The notes beneath the pieces were generated by a model. The model did no database searches and was not told the origin of the DNA. It saw nothing but the letters and a program-made list of their open reading frames with translations. The position numbers were made by a program, and so were the translations under genes. A stretch of DNA of 64,000 bases from JACCTU01 sp963809175 (lineage in GTDB: Bacteria; Actinomycetota; Thermoleophilia; Gaiellales; Gaiellaceae). Each line of letters begins with the position of its first letter. The stretch's first letter is position 1. Below, piece after piece: positions 29,556 through 37,367 of the stretch. The stretch lies in the NCBI GenBank assembly GCA_963809175.1, contig CAWEIK010000003.1:310001-374000 (forward strand). The letters are read 5' to 3'.

Positions 29556-29884
29556 TCCTCGTCGTCCTCCTCGTCATCGTCGCCCAGCTCGAGCGCGAAC
29601 TGTGGGAACCGGCGCAACACCGCGAAGTCGAACGCGCCCGCGTACTCCTCGGCCGCCTTGTCGTCGAGCGTCTCGGCGTAGGTGTCGCGGAGCCCGACCA
29701 GCGTCTCGCCTCCCTCGGCGAGGAGCTCCTGGAGGTCGCCGAAGCGCTCTTCGGCATCTCCGCGTCCGGCACGGCGGTACTCGTCCTCGGCATCCTCGAG
29801 GCGTTCGAAGAGGTCGGCGTTGTCCTGCTCGAAGAGGTCGAGCTGGCGGTCGATGAGGTCGCCGAAGCGGCGGCGGAAGATCAC
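29552..29884 (-). CDS. Acidic helical protein of unknown function
   Basis: 110 residues, GTG start overlapping the stop of the upstream glycosyltransferase (GTGA). It is rich in Glu/Asp/Arg, with a central helical segment (DLFERLEDAEDEYRRAGRGD) and an acidic end (LGDDDEEDDED). No signal peptide or motif. Translational coupling suggests a role linked to the glycosyltransferase, but no function is recognised. It converges on dnaE2 with touching stops. Confidence 0.65.
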   Translation of the reverse strand: MIFRRRFGDLIDRQLDLFEQDNADLFERLEDAEDEYRRAGRGDAEERFGDLQELLAEGGETLVGLRDTYAETLDDKAAEEYAGAFDFAVLRRFPQFALELGDDDEEDDED

Positions 29885-30915
29885 GCGAGCTCCCGGTACA
29901 GCTCGAGGTGCGCCCGCGCGGACGCCGCCCACGTGAGCGACTCGCGCGCGCGACGCGCACCTTCGCGCGCCGCGGCAAGCGCCTGCGGATCGTCGAGCAG
30001 CTCGCGAGCGGCTTCGGTCAAGGCGTCGACGTCCCCTGCGGGAACGACCCGGCCCGCACCGAAGCGCCGAACCGGCTCGGCGATCCCGCCGACGTCGTAA
30101 CACACCGCCGGCACACCGGCCCCGAGCGCCTGCATGAGTGCTGCGCTCTGGTCGAGCTCGGGTCGGTAGGGGAAGAGCGCGACGGTGCCCTCGCCGAGTG
30201 CGCGGTCGAGCTCTGCTTGCGGCAGGTAGCCGAGCCGCCACTCGACTCTGTCGCCGCGTCTCTCGACCGGCTCGCTGGGATCGCCGGCGACGAGCAGGCG
30301 TGCGTCGTCGATCCGCCGGACGACCTCGAGCGCATCCGGGAGACCCTTGTACGGTCGGATCACGCCCGCGAAGAGGAGCGTCCGCCCGTCGTCACGTCGC
30401 TCGACGTTCGAGTCCGGGATCGGCAGCGGGATCACGTGCGCTTCGACGCCGAGCTCCGCGAGCCGCTCCTTGCCGTGCTCGCTGTGCACGACCACGCGGT
30501 CGAAGCGCCGCAGGAGCCGGCTCCAGAGGTCCAGCTTCGACGCGGTGCGGCGCGGGAGCACGTCGTGCGCCGTGAAGACCGACGGCGCGCGGAGCCGAAG
30601 CAGCCGCTCGTCGAGCTGCGGCGACGAGAGCCATTGGACGTGGACGACGTCTGCCGGCCGGCGGCCGAGGCGAAACATCCCGAGCGGATGCTCGAGCGCC
30701 TTGAGCGGAACGCGGAGCCGCGAGCGGCGAAACGCGCGCGAGCTGAGCGGGTAGAAGAGCTCGTTGCGCCGGTAGCCGTCGGCTGCGGGGACGTCGGCAA
30801 AGCGGAAGCGCGACGTGACGACTTCGACCTCCGCGCCGGCCGCCGCGAGCGCCGCGGCGAGGTCGTGGTCGTAGTACGGCGTGTAGGCCGGCGGGTCCGC
30901 GATGACGACGCGCAC
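29881..30915 (-). CDS. GT4-family (GT-B) glycosyltransferase
   Basis: 344 residues with the two Rossmann-like halves of GT-B enzymes. The N-terminal acceptor half has TPYYDHDLAAALAAAGAEVEV, VVHVQWLSSPQ and FTAHDVLPRR. The C-terminal donor half has LLFAGVIRPYKGLPDAL, DRALGEGTVALFPYRPE and the GVPAVCYDVGGIAEPV segment used for nucleotide-sugar binding. It is cytosolic, probably building cell-surface glycans or glycolipids; sugar and acceptor unknown. GTG 30915 is divergent from the EEP-family gene by 18 bp. Confidence 0.85.
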   Translation of the reverse strand: MRVVIADPPAYTPYYDHDLAAALAAAGAEVEVVTSRFRFADVPAADGYRRNELFYPLSSRAFRRSRLRVPLKALEHPLGMFRLGRRPADVVHVQWLSSPQLDERLLRLRAPSVFTAHDVLPRRTASKLDLWSRLLRRFDRVVVHSEHGKERLAELGVEAHVIPLPIPDSNVERRDDGRTLLFAGVIRPYKGLPDALEVVRRIDDARLLVAGDPSEPVERRGDRVEWRLGYLPQAELDRALGEGTVALFPYRPELDQSAALMQALGAGVPAVCYDVGGIAEPVRRFGAGRVVPAGDVDALTEAARELLDDPQALAAAREGARRARESLTWAASARAHLELYRELA

Positions 30916-30933
30916 GCCGAATACGCTAGCCGT

Positions 30934-31731
30934 GTGCTGATCAGGAGCTGGAATCTCTTCCACGGACGCACCGTCCCGTCGGGGCGAACGCGCTACTTCG
31001 AGCGGATGGTGAAGCTCATCTGCGAGGACGGCCCGGCGATCGTCGCGCTCCAGGAGCTCGCCGCCGGCACGCTCCCGCGGCTCGAGTCCTGGTCCGGCTA
31101 CCAGGCGTACGGCGACGTCGCCGCGCCCGCCAGGCTGCCGGACAAGCTCGCGTCGATCGTCACCGACGTCGACCCGAACCGGCTTCGCTCCGCGGTCGAA
31201 GGGCAGGCAAACGCGATCCTCGTAGCGCCCGGCCTCGAGGCGACCGACCAGCAAACGATCGTCCTCAACCCGCGTCGCTTTCGGAAGCGGATCGGCGAAG
31301 CGCTCGGTCTGCCGGTGCTCTCGCGACTCAGGTGGGCGCGCGAGCGGCGGATCTGCCACGCGGTGCGCGTCCGCCTCGAGGACGGCCGCACCGTCGTCGT
31401 CGGGAATCTGCACGCCACGAGCCTTCACGACGACAAGCGCGTCGCGGACGCCGAGCTCCTTCGCGCTGCGGCGTTCGTGGACGGGCTCGCGAACCCGGGC
31501 GAGCCGATCGTGCTCGCAGGCGACTTCAACGTCACGGTGGTGACGTCGCCGACCCTGCGCGCGCTCGGCACCTCCGAGTGGGGGTTCTCGCAGGCAGGCC
31601 CCGGGCTCGACCACGTCCTGGTCCGAGGGCTGATGCCGCAGGGGCCGGAGCGCCACTGGCCCGAAAACCTCCGTCGGCACGGAGACGTCCTCTTGTCGGA
31701 TCATGCGCCGGTGGAGCTCGAGGTCCGATGA
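30934..31731 (+). CDS. Endonuclease/exonuclease/phosphatase-family protein
   Basis: 265 residues with the EEP fold: SWNLFHG (Asn), IVALQELAAG (metal-binding Glu), VVGNLHATSLHDDK, VLAGDFNVTVV (catalytic Asp and Asn) and the terminal LLSDHAPVELEV (Asp-His). Members include phosphodiesterases, nucleases and sphingomyelinase-like enzymes. No signal peptide. GTG start; its stop overlaps the ATG of the next gene (ATGA). Confidence 0.85.
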   Translation: MLIRSWNLFHGRTVPSGRTRYFERMVKLICEDGPAIVALQELAAGTLPRLESWSGYQAYGDVAAPARLPDKLASIVTDVDPNRLRSAVEGQANAILVAPGLEATDQQTIVLNPRRFRKRIGEALGLPVLSRLRWARERRICHAVRVRLEDGRTVVVGNLHATSLHDDKRVADAELLRAAAFVDGLANPGEPIVLAGDFNVTVVTSPTLRALGTSEWGFSQAGPGLDHVLVRGLMPQGPERHWPENLRRHGDVLLSDHAPVELEVR

Positions 31732-32921
31732 CGTTCGACGAGGCACGCGCCCAGTTCCCGGTGCTCGAGCGCTACGCGTACCTGAACGCCGGCACGTTCG
31801 GGCCGATGCCGACAGCGGTCGCCGACGCGATCGCCGCGGAGCAGCAGCGCGCGCTCGTGGAGGGGCGGTTCAACCGCGCCGCCTTCGACAAGTACCTGGA
31901 GGACCGGCCACGCGTGCGCGCGGGGTTCGCCCAGCTCGTCGGCGTGCCCGTCGAGAACGTCGCGCTCACGACGTCGACGTCGGAGGGCTGCAACGTCGTG
32001 CTCAACGGGCTCGGCCTCGGTGAGGGCGACGAGGTCGTCACGACCGACTCGGAGCACTTCGGGTTGATCGGACCGCTGGCGGTGAGTCCCGCCACCGTCC
32101 GAATTGCACGCGTTCGCGACCGTCCGGCGGCGGACGCGTACGAGACCATCCTCGCCGAGGTCGGCCCGCGGACGAAGCTGATCGCGCTGTCCGAGGTTCT
32201 GTGGATCAACGGCCATCGTCTCCCGTGGCGAGAGTTGCGCGAGGCGACCGGCATCCCGGTGCTCGTCGACGGTGCGCAGTCGGCCGGTGCGATCCCCGTC
32301 GACGCGTCGGACGCGGACTTCTACACCGTCTCGGCGCAGAAGTGGCTCTGCGGTCCCGACCTGACCGGCGCCTTGTCGGTCCGCGATCCCGACGCGTTGC
32401 GCCTGACGCAGCCGAGCTATCTCTCGCAGCGCGAGTACGACCTCGAAGCCGGAACGTTCGAGCCGCAGGCAGGCGCCGACCGATTCGACACGCACTTCAC
32501 CCCGCTCGCGGCGACTGCCGGGCTGCTCGCATGCTTCGACGTGCACCCCGAGTGGCGCTACGAGCGCGCCGCCGAAATGGCTGCGCGCTGCCGTGAGCTC
32601 CTCGCCGAGCGCGCGGAGGTCGTGACCGAGCCCGGCCACGCGAACCTCGTCGCGTTCCGCGACGCAAATCCCGAGACGACGGTCGCGCGGCTCGCGGAGA
32701 ACGGCGTCATCGTTCGCGACATGCCGGGCACAGGGCTCGTGCGCGCCTCGTGCGGCTGGTGGACCAGCGACGAGGATCTCGACCGGCTTGTCGCCGCGCC
32801 TCTAGCTAAAGCGGCGCGAAGAGGTCGACCACGTGCCCGTCGGGGTCTCGCACCTGCGCGTAGCGCTGACCCCAGAACGCGTCCCAAGGCTCCTTGTGAC
32901 TCTCGTAGCCGGCGCCGGTGA
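31728..32921 (+). CDS. Class V aminotransferase / cysteine desulfurase-like PLP enzyme
   Basis: Fold-type I PLP enzyme. It contains YLNAGTFGPMPTAV, TTSTSEGCNVVLNGLGL, the PLP-Asp in VLVDGAQSAG and the Schiff-base Lys in TVSAQKWLCGPDLTGAL. The homologous part ends near 32795 (SDEDLDRLVAA). The frame as written then runs antisense into the VOC gene to 32921, giving a low-complexity Arg-rich tail. One extra base near 32797 would instead end it at 32809, beside the convergent gene's stop, which I think is the true end (about 360 residues). Substrate unknown. Confidence 0.85.
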   Translation: MTFDEARAQFPVLERYAYLNAGTFGPMPTAVADAIAAEQQRALVEGRFNRAAFDKYLEDRPRVRAGFAQLVGVPVENVALTTSTSEGCNVVLNGLGLGEGDEVVTTDSEHFGLIGPLAVSPATVRIARVRDRPAADAYETILAEVGPRTKLIALSEVLWINGHRLPWRELREATGIPVLVDGAQSAGAIPVDASDADFYTVSAQKWLCGPDLTGALSVRDPDALRLTQPSYLSQREYDLEAGTFEPQAGADRFDTHFTPLAATAGLLACFDVHPEWRYERAAEMAARCRELLAERAEVVTEPGHANLVAFRDANPETTVARLAENGVIVRDMPGTGLVRASCGWWTSDEDLDRLVAAPLAKAARRGRPRARRGLAPARSADPRTRPKAPCDSRSRRR

Positions 32922-33192
32922 GGTCTGCATAGACCACGTCGACGTCGGCGGCCGACTCGCACAGGAACGCGAGGCCGATGCTGCTTCCGCTCGGACGCTG
33001 CCACTCGGGCTCGATCGAGCGGATCAGCTCCTCGGCGTCGAGCATGAAGCGGATCCCACCGGGAAGCGTCGCCTCGACGTGCTGCTCCGACTCGGCGCCC
33101 TCGGGGAACTCGAGCCCGAGCCGCCGGTAGAACGCGAGCGCCTGCGGGATGTCCGCGACGACGACGCCGAGTGCGTCGAACCGCGCGGTCAC
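32806..33192 (-). CDS. Glyoxalase/VOC-fold protein
   Basis: 128 residues, two beta-alpha-beta-beta-beta repeats of the vicinal-oxygen-chelate fold: FDALGVVVADIPQALAFYRR and FLCESAADVDVVYADL, ending YAQVRDPDGHVVDLFAPL. Possible metal ligands are few (Glu/His near QHVEATL and GHVVDL), so it could be a glyoxalase, dioxygenase or resistance-type binding protein. GTG 33192 overlaps the stop of the HD protein (GTGA). Confidence 0.8.
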   Translation of the reverse strand: MTARFDALGVVVADIPQALAFYRRLGLEFPEGAESEQHVEATLPGGIRFMLDAEELIRSIEPEWQRPSGSSIGLAFLCESAADVDVVYADLTGAGYESHKEPWDAFWGQRYAQVRDPDGHVVDLFAPL

Positions 33193-33764
33193 GCCGCGTC
33201 CGCCTGCGTGCGCAGCCCGAGCTCCGGCGCGATCGGTCGCATCGCCGCGGTCACGAACGCGATGTGCTCGTCGAGATCGACACCGAGCTCCTCGGCGCTC
33301 TTGAAGACGTCGTCGCGGTTCACGCCCGCGGCGAACGACGGCTGCTTCAGCTTCTTCCGAACCGACTTCGGCTCCAAGGTCTCGATCCCGTCGGGTCGAA
33401 CGAGTCCACACGCATGGATGAACCCGGAGAGCTCGTCGCAGGCGAAGAGCGTGAGCTTGAGCGGCGTGTCGCGCGGCAGCGACAGGTGCTCGGCGTGGGA
33501 GAGCACGGCCTCGATCAGCTCCTCGGGGTACCCCTGCTCGCGCAGGATCGGCGCGCCGTCCTGCGGGTGCTTGTCGAGCGTGGGGTGGACCTCGTAGTCG
33601 AAGTCGTGCAGCAGCGCCGTCGCGCGCCAGAACTCCTCGTCTTCCCCGAGCTTTTGCGCGTAGGCGCCGACGGATGCTTCGACGGCGAGCGCGTGCCGCC
33701 TCAGAGCCTCGCTCTGCGTGTACTCGGTCAGCGTCTGCCAGGCGCGTTCACGGGTCACGTCCAC
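33189..33764 (-). CDS. HD-domain phosphohydrolase
   Basis: 191 residues. HD metal motif ALLHDFDYEVHP (His-Asp) with an upstream His in ALRRHALAVEAS and a later His pair in AVLSHAEHLSLP, the single-domain pattern of HDIG-type hydrolases. Tail helices (KSVRKKLKQPSFAAGVNRDD) recur in this hydrolase group. Substrate unknown; nucleotides are likely. GTG start, with 26 bp to the divergent murA. Confidence 0.85.
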   Translation of the reverse strand: MDVTRERAWQTLTEYTQSEALRRHALAVEASVGAYAQKLGEDEEFWRATALLHDFDYEVHPTLDKHPQDGAPILREQGYPEELIEAVLSHAEHLSLPRDTPLKLTLFACDELSGFIHACGLVRPDGIETLEPKSVRKKLKQPSFAAGVNRDDVFKSAEELGVDLDEHIAFVTAAMRPIAPELGLRTQADAA

Positions 33765-33790
33765 GGGAGAGCTATCCTAGCCCGCTTCTG

Positions 33791-35098
33791 ATGACCCACA
33801 TGGTCGCCGAGACGTTGGCCGAGTCCTTCGTGATCGAGGGCGGACGGCCCCTGAACGGCCGCGTGCGCGCGGCGGGGAACAAGAACGGCGCGCTGCCGAT
33901 CCTGGCCGCGACGTTGCTCGCGTCCGAGCCGGTGACGCTCACGAACGTCCCGCGGATCCGCGACGTCGAGACGATGGTCGAGCTGCTGGACAACCTCGGC
34001 GCAGAGGTGGAGTGGATCGGCCCGAACGAGGTGACCGTCGACGGGACGCAGGTGACGAAGACCGACGTCGACGCCGGCCTCGCGACGCGGATCCGCGCAT
34101 CGTTCCTCGTCGCCGGTCCGTTGATCGCGCGCTTCGGACGCGCGCTGATCCCGCCGCCGGGCGGCGACGTGATCGGACGCCGTCGGCTCGACGTCCACAT
34201 CCACGCCTTCGAGCAGCTCGGCGCGACGGTCACGATCGACCGCGCGTTCGAGTTCCGGGCAGACCGGTTGCGCGGGAAGCACGTCTTCCTCGACGAGGCG
34301 AGCGTGATGGGAACCGAGAACGCGGTCATGGCCGCAGTGCTCGCCGAGGGTGAGACCGTGATCGGCAACGCGGCGTGCGAGCCGCACGTCCAGGACCTCT
34401 GCCGGTTCCTCGTGTCGCTCGGTGCGCGGATCGAGGGCATCGAGTCGAACGTGCTCCGCATCCACGGGGTCGACCGGCTCGGTGGCGGCGAACACCGGAT
34501 CGCGCCCGAGCACATCGAGGTCGCGAGCTTCATCGGCCTGGCCGCGGTCACCGGCGGCGATCTCTGGATCGACGAGGCGGCGCCCGAGGACCTCGTGCCG
34601 ATCCTGCCGCACTTCGCACGGCTCGGCGTGCGCGTGGAGATCGAAGGGACGAGCGTGCACGTGCCGCCGGGTCAGGACCTGCAGGTGCAGGACGACCTCG
34701 GCGACCAGATCCCGAAGATCGAGGACGGCCCGTGGCCCGCTTTCCCCGCCGACCTGACGTCGATCGCCCTTGCGGTCGCGACGCAGGCGAAGGGGACGAT
34801 CCTCATCTTCGAGAAGATGTTCGAGAACCGCCTCTTCTTCGTCGACAAGCTCGTCGGGATGGGAGCGCGGATCATCCTCTGCGACCCGCACCGCGCGGTC
34901 GTGACGGGTCCGGCGAAGCTCTACGGCGAGCGGATGGACAGCCCCGACATCCGCGCAGGCATGGCGATGCTGATCGCAAGCCTTTGCGCGGAGGGCACGT
35001 CGACGATCGGCAACGTCGGGCAGATCGACCGCGGCTACGAGCGCATCGACGAGCGTCTCCGCGCTCTCGGGGCGCGCATCGATCGCGTCTCCGACTAA
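33791..35098 (+). CDS. murA: UDP-GlcNAc 1-carboxyvinyltransferase with Asp at the catalytic Cys position
   Basis: First committed step of peptidoglycan synthesis: transfers enolpyruvate from PEP to UDP-GlcNAc. 435 residues, intact. GNKNGALPILAATLL, the substrate loop RIRASFLVAGPLIARFG, EHIEVASFIGLAAVTGGDL and a terminal GYERIDERLRALGA are typical. The active-site loop reads PPGGDVIGRRRLDVHI; in E. coli it is GG-C-AIG, so Asp126 replaces the Cys that fosfomycin alkylates, as in Mycobacterium and Chlamydia. ATG 33791 (a second ATG follows three codons later). Confidence 0.95.
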   Translation: MTHMVAETLAESFVIEGGRPLNGRVRAAGNKNGALPILAATLLASEPVTLTNVPRIRDVETMVELLDNLGAEVEWIGPNEVTVDGTQVTKTDVDAGLATRIRASFLVAGPLIARFGRALIPPPGGDVIGRRRLDVHIHAFEQLGATVTIDRAFEFRADRLRGKHVFLDEASVMGTENAVMAAVLAEGETVIGNAACEPHVQDLCRFLVSLGARIEGIESNVLRIHGVDRLGGGEHRIAPEHIEVASFIGLAAVTGGDLWIDEAAPEDLVPILPHFARLGVRVEIEGTSVHVPPGQDLQVQDDLGDQIPKIEDGPWPAFPADLTSIALAVATQAKGTILIFEKMFENRLFFVDKLVGMGARIILCDPHRAVVTGPAKLYGERMDSPDIRAGMAMLIASLCAEGTSTIGNVGQIDRGYERIDERLRALGARIDRVSD

Positions 35099-36357
35099 CG
35101 AGACGCGAGCGCGAGCGCGACCGCCGCGCCGACGTCGAGCACGCCGTAGCCGATCCGCGCGTTCCAGCGACCTTGCCCCGACGCCGTTCCCTTCAGGTAG
35201 TCGGCGACGTCACTCGCGCTGAGCGCCGGGTTGGCCGCCCACACGAGCGCCGCTGCGCCCGCGACCTGCGGCGCCGCGTACGACGTGCCGGTGCCGAACG
35301 CGTAGAGCCCCTCGCGGGAGCCGGGAAGCGCGACGCGCGGGTAGTCGCGGCCCGAGCTGAGCCCCGACACCGCGCCGAGCACCGCCTCGCCGGGTGCCAC
35401 GAGCGAGAGATGGGTCCCGGTGCTCGAGAATGCAGCGCGCGTCCCGTTCTGCGTGGACGCGCCGACCGAGAGCCCGCGCCCGCCCTGTCCACGTGATCGG
35501 AGCGGTTGCAGCAGGGCGGCCGGGTAGTGGGCGGGGTTGCCGCGCCGATGGTCGTTTCCGATCGCCGCGACCAGCAGCACGCCGCGCCGGGCGGCATAGT
35601 CGATCGCGCGGCGCTCCGTCGTGGACGTCGACGGACCGCCGAACGAGAGGTTGATCACCCGTGCGCCCTGGTCGACCGCGTAGATGATCGCCGCCGCCTC
35701 GTCGACGTCGGTGAGCGCGCGCCGTCCGTTCGTGGCCCGCACCACGAGCAGGTTCGAGTCGCCGCCGAAGCCGGCGATTCCCTCGTCGTTCGTCGAGGAG
35801 CCCGCCGCGAGGGACGCGACGAAGGTGCCGTGGCCGACGACGTCCGCGACGTCCTCCGCGCGCGTGCGGATGTCGAACGCGACGGGTGCTTTCGCCGCGA
35901 GATCCGGAGCGGCCAGGTCCGCACCGGTGTCGATCACCGCGATCGTGATCGCGCTCGCGGCGCGAAGGACGCTCTCGGGAACGGCGTCGGCGTGCGTGGC
36001 CGCGTACTGCCACTCGAACGCGCCCAGCGTGTTCGCCTGCGCAAGGCCGGGCTCGGCAGCGCGCGTGCGGGTTGCCGCCCGCTCGAGGAAGGAGATCTCC
36101 GGCGACCCCGCAAGCTGCTCCGCGAGCCGACCGGGCCCTGCGACCACGGCGATGCGAAGGCGCGGCAGGCGCCGCAGCACGCGGCCCCCGGCGCGCGAGA
36201 CGGCCGCTTCGAGCGCGGCTTCGCTCGAATAGCCGACAGTGACGGGCCCACGGAGCGACAGGCCGCTCTCGGACGTCGTCGCCGAGGCGACGGGCGCGAC
36301 GAGCAGCACGAAAGAGGCCGCGCAACCGAGCACGGCAAGCCGCAGAGGCGTGGCCAT
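35095..36357 (-). CDS. Secreted subtilisin-like serine protease (S8)
   Basis: 420 residues. Signal peptide at residues 1-26 (LGCAASFVLLVAPVASA), then a propeptide of about 80 residues resembling inhibitor I9, then the S8 domain with Asp143 (AVIDTGAD), His176 (VVGHGTFVASL), the oxyanion Asn268 (AAIGNDH) and Ser359 (GTGTSYAAPQVAG). It ends soon after the catalytic domain with no membrane anchor, so the enzyme is probably released or surface-associated. Its stop overlaps the end of murA. Confidence 0.92.
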   Translation of the reverse strand: MATPLRLAVLGCAASFVLLVAPVASATTSESGLSLRGPVTVGYSSEAALEAAVSRAGGRVLRRLPRLRIAVVAGPGRLAEQLAGSPEISFLERAATRTRAAEPGLAQANTLGAFEWQYAATHADAVPESVLRAASAITIAVIDTGADLAAPDLAAKAPVAFDIRTRAEDVADVVGHGTFVASLAAGSSTNDEGIAGFGGDSNLLVVRATNGRRALTDVDEAAAIIYAVDQGARVINLSFGGPSTSTTERRAIDYAARRGVLLVAAIGNDHRRGNPAHYPAALLQPLRSRGQGGRGLSVGASTQNGTRAAFSSTGTHLSLVAPGEAVLGAVSGLSSGRDYPRVALPGSREGLYAFGTGTSYAAPQVAGAAALVWAANPALSASDVADYLKGTASGQGRWNARIGYGVLDVGAAVALALASR

Positions 36358-36443
36358 CGCGTCGCACCGTAGGCCGAGACGGCGCGTGGGGCACCCCTCG
36401 AAGGGGTCAGTCCCGGCGCGGGGCCTGCGATAGCCTCCGCGCG

Positions 36444-36974
36444 ATGACGGCGATCGAGCGCGAAGACGAGGCGCAGAGCGGCGTCCGCGTCACCGTGGAC
36501 GGAAACGGCACAGCCATGGTGGGAACCGGGCTGCCGGTCCTCGACCATCTGCTCGGGCTGCTCGCGGTCCATGGCGGCTTCGACGTCCAGCTCGAGATCG
36601 CACCCGGCGCAGCGGTCATCGAGGCGGCCTCGGCAGGACGAGCGCTCGGCCGCGCGCTCGCGGAGCCGCTTCGCGCCGGCCGAGGGCACGGCACCGCGGT
36701 GATTCCCGCCGACGAGGCGCTCGCGCACGTCGTGCTCGAGGCTTCCGGCCGGCCGCTGCTCGTCTCCAACGTCGATCTCTCCGACGCGCGCGTCGCCGGG
36801 CTGGACACGGACATCGTCGCCCGCTTCCTCGAAGGCCTGACGGAAGGCGCCGAGCTGACGCTGCACGTGCGGCTGCTCGAGGGTCGCGACACGCAGCACG
36901 TGCTCGACGCGATTTTCAAGGCACTCGGCATCTCGCTCGCTCAGGCGTGCCGTCCGCGACCTCGAAAGGAGTAA
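36444..36974 (+). CDS. Degenerate HisB-like (imidazoleglycerol-phosphate dehydratase fold) protein
   Basis: 176 residues that align along the whole HisB dehydratase fold: VTVDGNGTAMVGTGLPVLDH, LLAVHGGFDVQL, AVIPADEALAHVVLEASGRP and LEGRDTQHVLDAIFKALG. Key manganese ligands are missing. The DDHHxxED block of true HisB is replaced by EAASAGRALG, and the second HHxxE is QHVLD. The early His and the LHV His remain. Histidine synthesis genes are not nearby; ridA follows by 3 bp. It is probably a non-dehydratase paralogue; role unknown. Confidence 0.75.
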   Translation: MTAIEREDEAQSGVRVTVDGNGTAMVGTGLPVLDHLLGLLAVHGGFDVQLEIAPGAAVIEAASAGRALGRALAEPLRAGRGHGTAVIPADEALAHVVLEASGRPLLVSNVDLSDARVAGLDTDIVARFLEGLTEGAELTLHVRLLEGRDTQHVLDAIFKALGISLAQACRPRPRKE

Positions 36975-36977
36975 CCG

Positions 36978-37367
36978 ATGGCCGAGAAGACCGTCGTGCG
37001 CACCGACGATGCTCCCGCTCCGTTTCAGGGAGCGCCGTACTCGCAGGCGGTTCGCTACGGAGATCTCGTCTTCGTGGCGGGCCAGGTCGGGCTGACGGCT
37101 GGGCACGACGCGCTCGTCGGCGAGTCGATCGAAGAGCAGACGGAGCAGGTCTGCAAGAACCTCGAGGCGATTCTGAGCACGGCGGGAAGCAGCTTCGCTC
37201 AGGTGCTGAACACGACGATCTACCTCTCGGACTTCGGCGACTTCGCGGGCGTGAACGAGGTCTACGGCCGGTACGTCGGCGACCAGCCGCCCGCCCGTGC
37301 GACCGCGCAAGTCGCGGCGCTCCCGATGGGCGCCAAGGTCGAGATCGCGGTGGTCGCGCACGTCTGA
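36978..37367 (+). CDS. ridA: RidA-family reactive imine deaminase
   Basis: 129 residues. RidA proteins hydrolyse enamine/imine intermediates released by PLP enzymes. Seen here: the N-terminal APAPFQGAPYSQAV, VFVAGQVGL, NTTIYLSDFGDF and the signature PPARATAQVAALPMGAKVEIA with the carboxylate-binding Arg. GGAG-type ribosome site (AAAGGAG) just before ATG 36978. It is paired tightly with the HisB-like gene. Confidence 0.92.
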   Translation: MAEKTVVRTDDAPAPFQGAPYSQAVRYGDLVFVAGQVGLTAGHDALVGESIEEQTEQVCKNLEAILSTAGSSFAQVLNTTIYLSDFGDFAGVNEVYGRYVGDQPPARATAQVAALPMGAKVEIAVVAHV

